From the NCBI RefSeq assembly GCF_000497445.1, contig NZ_CM002285.1, forward strand, positions 1,679,589-1,724,255: 44,667 nt of DNA. The letters are read 5' to 3'. Positions 15,015-22,155 of this stretch are shown piece after piece. The notes beneath the pieces were generated by a model. The model had not been told where the DNA came from. It ran no database searches and saw only the letters and a list, made by a program, of their open reading frames with translations. A program made the position numbers and the translations under genes. Numbering within the stretch: position 1 is the first letter of the stretch; each line of letters starts with the position of its first letter. Source of the stretch: Streptomyces roseochromogenus subsp. oscitans DS 12.976 (GTDB lineage: Bacteria; Actinomycetota; Actinomycetes; Streptomycetales; Streptomycetaceae).

Positions 15015-15936
15015 CCGGCTTGTCCAGTGTCAATGTGCCGGAATCGGTGTCCAGTTCGGCGGCTGTCCCGAAGGGGACCGTCATCGCGTCATCGCAGTGC
15101 CCGAAGCCCAGCTCCTCTACGACGGGCACGCCGAGTCCGCCCAGCCGGTCGGCGAGGACCGGGCGCAGTTCCTCGTACGGGCCGCAGTCGCGCCAGGATC
15201 CGAGCCCGATCCCGGCGACCCCGTCGAGCCAGCCGGAGCGCAGCAGCTGGGTCAGCAACCGGTCGACGCGGTACGGCACTTCACCGACGTCCTCCAGAAG
15301 CAGCAGCCCGCCCCGGGCGCCGGGCCGACCGGACGGGGTGCCGAGGTCGGTGGCCAGCACGTTCAGATAGCCGCCGAGCGTCACCCCTCTGGCCCGCCCC
15401 GGCGCCAGTGCGGTTCCGGCCGAGGCGAGCGTCCGCACGGTCTCCGGAGCGAACAGAGTCGCCCGCAGACTCTCCTGCGCGCGGGCGCTCTTGACGAAGT
15501 CGGCCCCGGCGACGACAGGTCCGTACAGGCTGACCAGGCCGAGCCGGGTGGCGAACGCCTGGTGCAGGACGGTGACGTCGCTGAAGCCGACGAACACCTT
15601 GGGTCCGGCCGCGCGCATCGCATCCCAGTCGAGCAGGTCGGCCATGCGCTGGGCGCCGTAGCCGCCACGGGCGCACAGCACCGCGGCCACGGACGGGTCG
15701 CACCAGGCCCGCTGCAGGTCGGCCGCGCGATCGGCGTCACTGCCCGCGAGATATCCCAACTCGCCGTGCGCGTCGAGCACATGGGGAGCCACCACCGGGT
15801 CGAGGTCCCAGCCGCGCAGCACATCGAGGCCCGCCTGGAGCCGTTCCTCGGGCACCGGTCCGCTGGTGGCGACGACGGCCACCCGAGCGCCCGGGGCCAG
15901 CCGCTCCGGCCGTGTCAGTTCCTTCACGTGCTTCAC
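15004..15936 (-). CDS. Peptidase S66 / LD-carboxypeptidase
   Basis: A 310-residue serine peptidase. LD-carboxypeptidases remove the terminal D-Ala from murein tetrapeptides; some S66 relatives instead detoxify microcin C-type compounds. The nucleophile is Ser119 in 'VFVGFSDVTVLHQ', preceded by 'LCARGGYGAQRMADLLDWD'. Glu215 is in 'LLLLEDVGEVPYRVDRLL' and His280 in 'ELGFGHCDDAMTVPFG', giving the expected Ser-Glu-His triad. There is no signal peptide, so it acts in the cytoplasm, which fits peptide recycling. GTG at 15936 overlaps the stop of the upstream S9 gene as GTGA, so translation is probably coupled. A second GTG lies three codons later. It is last in the peptidase operon; its 3' end carries the first copy of the tandem repeat. 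Confidence 0.88.
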   Translation of the reverse strand: MKHVKELTRPERLAPGARVAVVATSGPVPEERLQAGLDVLRGWDLDPVVAPHVLDAHGELGYLAGSDADRAADLQRAWCDPSVAAVLCARGGYGAQRMADLLDWDAMRAAGPKVFVGFSDVTVLHQAFATRLGLVSLYGPVVAGADFVKSARAQESLRATLFAPETVRTLASAGTALAPGRARGVTLGGYLNVLATDLGTPSGRPGARGGLLLLEDVGEVPYRVDRLLTQLLRSGWLDGVAGIGLGSWRDCGPYEELRPVLADRLGGLGVPVVEELGFGHCDDAMTVPFGTAAELDTDSGTLTLDKPALR

Positions 15937-17905
15937 GTGTGCAGCTCCAGCCTCGGTACGTCGGGCACATCCAGCCCGAACACCTGAGCGTACAGGGAGA
16001 GTTCGGCCTCCAGGGCGCGCACCATGGTGTCGGCCCGGCGGAACCCGTGCCCCTCGCCCTCGAAGGTCAGATAGGCGTGCGGCAGGCTCCGGCCCGCGAT
16101 CCGGGCGAGGAAGCGCTCGCACTGGGCGGGCGGGCAGATCACGTCGTCCAGTCCCTGCAGCAGCAGGAACGGCACGGTGAGCCGGTCGGCGTGGGTGGTC
16201 GGCGAGCGCTCGGCGTACCGGGCCGGCACCTCGGCGAGCGGACCGATCAGCGACTCCAGGTAGCGGGACTCGAAGTCGTGGGTCTCCTCCGGTCCCCAGG
16301 TGGCCAGGTCCAGGACGGGGTAGACGATGGTGCCGCAGGCATAGACGTCGGTCGTGGTCAGGGAGGCGGCCGTGGTCCAACCGCCCGCGCTGCCGCCGCG
16401 GATCGCGAGCCGGTCCGGGTCGGCGGTGCCCTCCTCGGCGAGGGCGCGGGCGACCGCCGCGCAGTCCTCGACGTCGACCACGCCCCACTGCTCGCGCAGC
16501 CGCTCCCGATAGGCCCGTCCGTATCCGGTGGAGCCGCCGTAGTTCACCTCGGCGATCCCGATGCCCCGCGAGGTGAAGTAGGCGATCGCCAGGTCCAGCA
16601 CGAGCGGCGCCCGGCCGGTCGGGCCGCCGTGCGCCCAGATGACGTACGGCGCCGCCGCGCCGTCGGGTGCGGCCCGTTCGGGGTGGTGCGGCGGGTAGAC
16701 GTGGGCGTGCACCTCGCGGCCGTCCGGGCCGGTGAAGGTGCGGATCCGTGGCTCGGGGTAGTACGCGGGGTCGACGGCGTCCCGGTGCCGGGCGCCGATG
16801 GCGCGGGCCCGGCCGGTGGCGGTGTCCAGCTCGACCACTTCGTACCCGGTGCGCGGGCTGGCGCCGACGCCGACGATGCGCCCGCCGTGCACGGCGAGGG
16901 TGGCACCGAACTCGGTCCACGGTCCGGCGGCGTCGACGATCTGCCCGGACTCCCCGGATTCTGCATCCAATATCCCGAGTACGGTCGCCCCCGACCGTGT
17001 ACGACCGCGATCAGACCGTTGTCCAGCGGCGCGAACCAGCGCAGGCCCGGCTTCCACAGCGGGCCGGCGAACTCCTCCTCGCGCGGGCACAGCGGGGTGC
17101 CGTCCCGGTACAGGTTCCACCAGCCGCTGCGGTCGCTCGCATACAGAAGACGGTTGTCCGCCGACCATTCGGCCTGCGCGATCGCCTCCCGCGGCCCGCC
17201 GGCGACGGTGTGAACTGCATGCAGTATGCCGTCGTCACCGATCTCGCCGACGCGCAGCTCCGTCCCGTCCCACGGCATCCGCGGATGGTCCCAGGCGAGC
17301 CAGGCCGCCCGGCGGCCGTCGGGCGAGACGCGGGGCCCGGTGACGAACCGGTGCCGGCCGTCGGTGAGTTCGCGTACGGCGGACCGGTCCTCGGCGGCGG
17401 ATCCGTCCAGCGGTACGGCCGCCAGGACCCGCCGTACGTCCGAGGGGTGGTCCCCGGTGAACTCCTCCAGCACGCACCACACCTCGCCGCGCGCGAGGTC
17501 CAGGTGCGGGTCCGCCCAGCGCAGCCCCCCGCCCACCGCGGAGACCGGGGTCAGCGGACGCGGCTCGACGCCGGGCTCGTACCGGTACAGCCGCTGGTCG
17601 GCGAAGTGCGTGAACACCACGAGCGGTGTGCCGCCCCGCTCCGCCCCGGTCCAGGGCCGGCCGCCGTACTCCACCACGCGGTTGCGCACGTTCCACGGCG
17701 CGGGCAGTACGACCTCCTCGGTGCCTTCGGCCGTCCGCCGCACCAGCGTCCGGCGGCCGCCCTCGGCCGGGCGGGGCTCGGTCCACCACACCTCGTCCCC
17801 GACGAAGCCGACCCACTCCGGCTGCCCGTCGTGCGCGGCGGCCAGCGCCGCGTCGACCGGCGACGGCCACGATCCGTACGGCGACGTCCGCACCTCGTCC
17901 CCCAT
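15933..17905 (-). pseudogene. S9 family prolyl-oligopeptidase, frameshifted
   Basis: The N-terminal part (from ATG 17905) is a β-propeller domain ('YGSWPSPVDAALAAAHDG', 'VSPDGRRAAWLAWDHPRMPWDGTELRV', 'LLYASDRSGWWNLYR'). The peptidase domain continues in another frame: 'VIWAHGGPTGRAP', nucleophile Ser in 'IRGGSAGGWTTAA', Asp in 'QGLDDVICPPAQ', His in 'EGEGHGFRRAD'. Start to stop spans 1973 bases, one short of a whole number of codons. The frames meet at a run of five Cs (16988-16992); a sixth C would restore a 657-residue protein, normal for acylaminoacyl-peptidase-like S9C enzymes. As written, translation ends at 16544 after 453 residues, without the catalytic triad. It could be a real mutation or a sequencing error. 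It starts three bases after the M20 stop. Confidence 0.82.
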
Positions 17906-17908
17906 CCG

Positions 17909-19225
17909 CTAAGCCGTCCGCAGGAAGCGGTCGAGCACCCGGACGCCGAAGTGCAGCGCCTCGACGGTCACGCGCTCGTCCACGCCGTGGAACAGCGCCT
18001 GGTAGTCGAGGCCTTCGGGCAGCTTCAGCGGGGCGAAACCATAGCCGGTGATGCCGAGCCGGGAGAACTGCTTGGCGTCCGTGCCGCCCGACATGCAGTA
18101 CGGCACGACGTGTCCTTCGGGTGCGAACTCCGCTACGGCGGCCCGCATCTTCGCGAAGACGGGCGCGTCCACCGGCGCCTGCAGGGCCACCTCGCGGTGC
18201 GCGAACTCCCAGCTCACGTCCGGGCCCGTCAGCTGGTCGAGGGTGGCGGCGAACTCCTCCTCGGCGCCCGCCAGACAGCGGCCGTCGACGTAGGCGACCG
18301 CCTCGCCGGGAATCACGTTCAGCTTGTAACCGGCCTTCAGCATGGTCGGGTTGGCGCTGTTGCGGATGGTCGCCTCCACCAGCGTGGCCGCCGGGCCGAG
18401 CTTCTCCAGCAGCCGGTCCACGTCCCGGAAGTCCGGCTCGATGCCGTAGATGGCAGCGAGTTCGGCGAGCGCGGCCTGGACGGTCGGAGTGAGCCGCAGC
18501 GGCCACTCGTGCTCACCGATGCGGGTGACGGCGGCGGCGAGCCGGGTCACCGCGTTCTCCTTGTTCACCTTGGAGCCGTGACCGGCGCGGCCGCGCGCGG
18601 TGAGCTTCAGCCAGCCGGTGCCCCGCTCTCCGGCCGCGATGGGGTAGATCTGCCGTCCGGCGCCGTCGTGAAAGGTGAAGGCACCGCACTCGCTGATGCC
18701 CTCGGTGCAGCCCTCGAACAGCTCCGGGTGGTGGTCGGCGAGGAATCCGGAGCCGTCCTCGCCGCAGGCCTCCTCGTCGGCGGTGAACGCGATGACGAGG
18801 TCGCGGCGGGGCCGTACGCCCTGCCTGGCCCAGCCGCGGACGACCGCGAGGATCATCGCGTCCATGTTCTTCATGTCGACGGCTCCCCGCCCCCACACCA
18901 CCCCGTCGCGGACCTCGCCGGAGAACGGGTGCACGCTCCAGTCGGCGGCTTCCGCGGGCACCACGTCGAGGTGACCGTGGACCAGCAGCGCGTCGGCGGA
19001 CGGGTCGGTGCCCGCGATCCGGGCGACGACGTTGGTACGGCCCGGGGCGCGCTCCAGCAGCAGCGGTTCCAGGCCCGCGCCGGCCAGCCGCTCGGCCGCG
19101 TACTCCGCCGCCGGCCGCTCCCGGCAGTCCCCGCCGCCCCGGTTGGTGGTGTCGATCCGGATCAGGCCGGAGGTGAACTCCACGACCTCGTCCAGGGCGA
19201 GCTCATCGGCCTGCTGGTCAGCCAT
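17909..19225 (-). CDS. M20/M25/M40 family metallopeptidase
   Basis: A 438-residue zinc peptidase. Metal and catalytic motifs: 'ALLVHGHLDVVPAEAADW' (His and Asp), 'VWGRGAVDMKNMDAMI' (bridging Asp), 'FTADEEACGEDGSGFL' (catalytic Glu-Glu), 'YCMSGGTDAKQFSRLG' and the C-terminal 'ALFHGVDERVTVEAL' (His ligand). The lid or dimerisation domain lies between roughly 200 and 310. Family members cleave dipeptides, acyl-amino acids or short peptides; substrate choice is unknown. The ATG overlaps the upstream M55 gene by eight bases and has GGAGGAG upstream, so the two are co-translated. It is the second gene of the peptidase operon. Confidence 0.88.
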   Translation of the reverse strand: MADQQADELALDEVVEFTSGLIRIDTTNRGGGDCRERPAAEYAAERLAGAGLEPLLLERAPGRTNVVARIAGTDPSADALLVHGHLDVVPAEAADWSVHPFSGEVRDGVVWGRGAVDMKNMDAMILAVVRGWARQGVRPRRDLVIAFTADEEACGEDGSGFLADHHPELFEGCTEGISECGAFTFHDGAGRQIYPIAAGERGTGWLKLTARGRAGHGSKVNKENAVTRLAAAVTRIGEHEWPLRLTPTVQAALAELAAIYGIEPDFRDVDRLLEKLGPAATLVEATIRNSANPTMLKAGYKLNVIPGEAVAYVDGRCLAGAEEEFAATLDQLTGPDVSWEFAHREVALQAPVDAPVFAKMRAAVAEFAPEGHVVPYCMSGGTDAKQFSRLGITGYGFAPLKLPEGLDYQALFHGVDERVTVEALHFGVRVLDRFLRTA

Positions 19226-20051
19226 ACTGCTCCTCCACGGCGGCGGAGGCGATCGTGGTGACCGCCTTGAACGTCCTGATCCCCTCGTACATGGTGGCGC
19301 TGGTGTACGCCACCTTCCGCTCCCCGATCCGCGCGACCCCGGGCACCACGGTGGCGGCCATCGCCAGGTGTTCCGCGTCGAACTCGACCGCGACGGTGAA
19401 CGGCCCGGCCTCGACGGCTGGGTGACGCACTGCCAGCCGGGCGGCCTCCTTGGCAGCGGCGCGGATGTCGCCCGCGGTGCGGTTCGGGGTCCGGCACACC
19501 GCCGCGTACCGCGACACGTGGTCCTTGACGGCCACCTTCAGCGCCTCCGGGGCGTAGCCGAGCGCGTCCTCGCAGGCCACGTCGTCGCCGGTGACGAGGA
19601 CGACGGGTACGCCGTACTCGGCGACGACATGCGCGTTGAGCAGGCCCTCGCTGGCACGGACGTCGTTCAGCCACACGCCGGTGATCTGGTTGGCGAGGTA
19701 GGTGTGGGCGAGGACGCCCTCCATACCGGCGCCCGCGTGGTAGCCGACGAAGGCGATGCCGTCCACGTCGCCGTGCTGCACGCCCTCCACCATGGACAGC
19801 GTCTTGTGCCGCCCGGTGAGCATCTCGACCCGGTCGTCGAGCCGCTCCAGCAGCAGGTTGCGCATGGACCAGTGGGCCTCGTTGACCAGCACCTGGTCGG
19901 CGCCGCCGTCGAAGAAGCCCTGCGCGGCGGCGTTCACGTCCGAGGTGAACATCGCCCGGCACCGCTCCCACTGCGGCGTCCCCGGCAGTACGTCGGCCGG
20001 CCAGGTGACACCCGTGGCCCCCTCCATGTCGGCACTGATGAGGATCTTCAT
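19218..20051 (-). CDS. M55 family metallopeptidase (D-aminopeptidase, DppA-like)
   Basis: A 277-residue protein of the DppA family, which removes N-terminal D-amino acids from short peptides such as D-Ala-D-Ala and assembles as a self-compartmentalised ring. The start 'MKILISADMEGATGV' gives the zinc ligands Asp8 and Glu10. His60 ('VNEAHWSM'), His105 ('FVGYHAGAGMEG') and Glu135 ('VRASEGLLNAHV') match, within two residues, the ligand positions I recall for B. subtilis DppA. It is cytoplasmic. It is first in the operon and suggests the operon handles D-amino-acid-containing, possibly wall-derived, peptides. A small palindrome lies just upstream. Confidence 0.88.
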   Translation of the reverse strand: MKILISADMEGATGVTWPADVLPGTPQWERCRAMFTSDVNAAAQGFFDGGADQVLVNEAHWSMRNLLLERLDDRVEMLTGRHKTLSMVEGVQHGDVDGIAFVGYHAGAGMEGVLAHTYLANQITGVWLNDVRASEGLLNAHVVAEYGVPVVLVTGDDVACEDALGYAPEALKVAVKDHVSRYAAVCRTPNRTAGDIRAAAKEAARLAVRHPAVEAGPFTVAVEFDAEHLAMAATVVPGVARIGERKVAYTSATMYEGIRTFKAVTTIASAAVEEQYG

Positions 20052-20075
20052 GGTGCTTCACGTTACGCGCCGGCG

Positions 20076-20087
20076 AGGAAACTTCCT
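20076..20087. promoter_or_regulatory. Palindrome upstream of the peptidase operon
   Basis: AGGAA-AC-TTCCT lies 25 bases before the M55 start codon. The position suits an operator in the operon leader or promoter. It resembles AGGAAAnTTTCCT-type palindromes that I recall upstream of cell-wall and amino-sugar genes in streptomycetes, but that link is only a recollection. Confidence 0.35.
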
Positions 20088-20114
20088 ACAAGGACGGCAC
20101 CCGGACAACTCGAC

Positions 20115-20231
20115 ACATAACGGGCGGCAGCCGACCGCCGGGAAGTACCGGGCCCATTCGGCTCTGGTGATCCGCGGGTACACGCTGTCGCAGAGGCGGG
20201 CGGCGACCCTGCTACGCAGGCATGCCTCCAT
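20115..20231 (-). pseudogene. Remnant of a WD40-type protein C-terminus (tentative)
   Basis: On the minus strand this short frame reads 'SRVAARLCDSVYPRITRAEW' then 'ARYFPAVGCRPLC'. A helix ending in '(L/I)TRAEW.RY.P...YR..C' is how many actinobacterial WD40-repeat or STAND-type proteins end. No β-propeller blades precede it, since the upstream sequence quickly enters the SDR promoter region. If correct, it is the last scrap of a deleted gene. The match is short and made from memory. Confidence 0.35.
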
Positions 20232-20358
20232 GACTCCCTCGGACGAGGTGACGCGGTGACCTGTACCGCGGCGTCGCCCTGTCCGGAAGTGGCCGGTGGC
20301 GGAGCCCCCGGCTCTAGAGTCGTGGGCGGGGGAGGCACTCGGCGAAGGAAGCTTGACT

Positions 20359-21195
20359 GTGGTGGCGGACAAGCGAGTTGTCATCGTGACCGGCGCGGGC
20401 TCGGGTATCGGGGAGGCCACGGCGCGGCTGCTGAGCGAAGGGGGCCACCATGTGGTCGCCTCGGGCCGGAGGGCCGAACCCCTGCGACGCCTCGCGCGGG
20501 AGACCGGAGCGCTGGCGTATCCGTCCGATGTCGGGGAGCCCGACGCGGCCGACGGCCTCGTCCAGGCGGCCCTGGGCGCGCACGGCCGCGTCGACGGGGT
20601 GGTGCTGAACGCCGGAATCGGGCGCGGCGGAGCCGTCGGGGACCTGACGCTACGGGACTGGGACGAGGTGATGCGCACCAACCTCACCGGCCCGCTTCTG
20701 CTGCTGCGCGCGGCGATCCCGCATCTGCTGGATTCCAAGGGGGCGGTGGTCGCCGTCGCTTCGGTGTCCGCGCTGCGCAACGGCACCAGCAACGCCCCGT
20801 ACGCCACCTCCAAGGCGGCCCTGCTCCAGCTCTGCCGCTCCGTGGCCGTCGACTACGGGCGGCAGGGGGTGCGGGCCAACATCGTGTGCCCCGGCTGGGT
20901 GCGGACCGAGATGGCCGACCGGCGCATGGCACGCTTCGCCGAGGAGGCGGACCTGCGGGACGGGGGCGTGGACGCCGCCTATGCGGAGGCGACCCGGCCG
21001 CTGCCCCAGGGGCGGCCGGGTGAGCCGCGCGAGATCGCGGAGGCGATCGGCTGGCTGCTGTCCCCGGCGGCGTCGTACGTCAACGGGGCGGTACTCACCG
21101 TGGACGGCGGTGCGACGGCCCTGGATCCGGGCGCTCTCGCCTTCGGGTTCCGCATCGCGCCCCGCGGTGACGAGGACTCCGCCGCTTCCCGGTGA
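20359..21195 (+). CDS. SDR family oxidoreductase
   Basis: About 278 residues, a classical short-chain dehydrogenase/reductase. NAD(P) binding: 'VVIVTGAGSGIGEATARLLSEGG' (TGxxxGIG). NAG-type motif: 'GVVLNAGIGRGG'. Active site: Ser in 'VVAVASVSALRNG' and Tyr/Lys in 'APYATSKAALLQLC' (YxxxK). C-terminal 'YVNGAVLTVDGGATALDPG' is also typical. 'ASGRR' after β2 hints at NADP preference. The substrate is unknown. Starts are ambiguous: TTG 20353, GTG 20359 or GTG 20362; GTG 20359 has the best spacing (nine bases) from GAAGGA. Confidence 0.82.
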   Translation: MVADKRVVIVTGAGSGIGEATARLLSEGGHHVVASGRRAEPLRRLARETGALAYPSDVGEPDAADGLVQAALGAHGRVDGVVLNAGIGRGGAVGDLTLRDWDEVMRTNLTGPLLLLRAAIPHLLDSKGAVVAVASVSALRNGTSNAPYATSKAALLQLCRSVAVDYGRQGVRANIVCPGWVRTEMADRRMARFAEEADLRDGGVDAAYAEATRPLPQGRPGEPREIAEAIGWLLSPAASYVNGAVLTVDGGATALDPGALAFGFRIAPRGDEDSAASR

Positions 21196-21220
21196 GCGCC
21201 CCCGACGGCGCCCTCACAGT

Positions 21221-21253
21221 GCTTGTGCTCGGCTTGTACTCGGCTTGTACTCG
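21221..21253. repeat. Three 11-bp tandem repeats
   Basis: GCTTGTGCTCG, GCTTGTACTCG and GCTTGTACTCG follow one another without gaps. Read differently, TCGGCTT repeats with 4-bp GTAC spacers, which is the geometry of SARP regulator sites (heptamers every 11 bp). The location, between the 3' ends of two convergent genes, is not a usual promoter position. Confidence 0.7.
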
Positions 21254-21265
21254 CCGGGAAGCGGT

Positions 21266-21280
21266 GCCACCCCGGGTGGC
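21266..21280. terminator. Small hairpin between convergent genes
   Basis: GCCACC pairs with GGTGGC across a three-base CCG loop. It lies between the SDR stop and the methyltransferase stop. No T-run follows. It is a weak candidate. Confidence 0.3.
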
Positions 21281-21293
21281 CTGTCGGGCCGGC

Positions 21294-22013
21294 CTATTCG
21301 CCGGTGAGTACGAACCAGCGGGCCGGCAGGTCGATACGGGTGCCGTCGGTGAGGAACTCGGTCTGCGGCAGGGTCGTTTCGCCATCGGCGATGATCTTCA
21401 GACCGGACTCGGCGAGCACGCGCGGGATCTCCGCGTCGTCGGCGTCGGCGGGCTTGAGCCCGTGGTGGAAGACGCGCCGCAGCTTGGGCCCCGGGCCGCT
21501 CGGCTGGGACGCGGCGCGCCGCAGCACCTCCCGGGAGCCGGAGGTGAGTTCGACGACGAAGGCGCGGCCCTCGCTGCCGATGATCTCGGCGACGGCGGCG
21601 GCGACCGCGGGCCGCGCCTCGGGTTCACTCTGGTGGATGACGGCCCGCATATAGACGTTGGCGTCGCCGAGCCGCTCGTGCAGGGCCCGTACGGCGTCCG
21701 TGTCGGTGAGGTCGAGCTGCTGGAACTCCACGGTGTCGTCCGGCGTGGCGCGGCGGGCGTGCTCGACGGCGGCGTGCGAGAGGTCGACGCCGACGGCGCG
21801 CGCGAACCGGGTGGCGAGGTAGCGGGTCTGGGTGCCGTTGCCGCAGCCGAGGTCGACGATGGTGCGCGCCGGGTCCGCGTGGGGCAGGAGCAGGGCGCTG
21901 TGCGGTTCGGCGGAGAGAGCGGGATCGCAGTCCCAGATCGCCTCACCCTCCTGCTCGGAGGTCTCGCTCCAGTAACTCTCCCAGTTGCTGCGGTACTTGT
22001 CCGAGACGTTCAT
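21294..22013 (-). CDS. Class I SAM-dependent methyltransferase
   Basis: A 239-residue methyltransferase. Motif I is 'TIVDLGCGNGTQTRYLATRF', then 'AVGVDLSHAAVEHAR' (acidic ribose-binding residue) and 'VEFQQLDLTDTDAVRALHERL'. The start 'MNVSDKYRSNWESYWSE' and the C-terminal 'DGTRIDLPARWFVLTGE' suggest a small-molecule methyltransferase. Substrate is unknown. ATG 22013 is preceded by GGGGAG six bases upstream; the open frame goes further but without a site. It is convergent with the SDR gene. Confidence 0.82.
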   Translation of the reverse strand: MNVSDKYRSNWESYWSETSEQEGEAIWDCDPALSAEPHSALLLPHADPARTIVDLGCGNGTQTRYLATRFARAVGVDLSHAAVEHARRATPDDTVEFQQLDLTDTDAVRALHERLGDANVYMRAVIHQSEPEARPAVAAAVAEIIGSEGRAFVVELTSGSREVLRRAASQPSGPGPKLRRVFHHGLKPADADDAEIPRVLAESGLKIIADGETTLPQTEFLTDGTRIDLPARWFVLTGE

Positions 22014-22155
22014 GCGCTCTCCCCACGGTTCGGTTCCGTGATCGGGATATCGCGGGGGCCTCGGGCGAGGCAAGGGGCGGGAGGCCACCTTCACCGGATG
22101 TACGGACGCCGGTCAACCCAGGGGGCGTACACCGGCGGACCGTGCGCCCCTTGGG

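Noticed and set aside
15933..17168. A separate intact 411-residue S9 peptidase gene
   Set aside because: Its first ~50 residues are an out-of-frame reading of the β-propeller and it has no proper start; it is the 3' part of the frameshifted gene.
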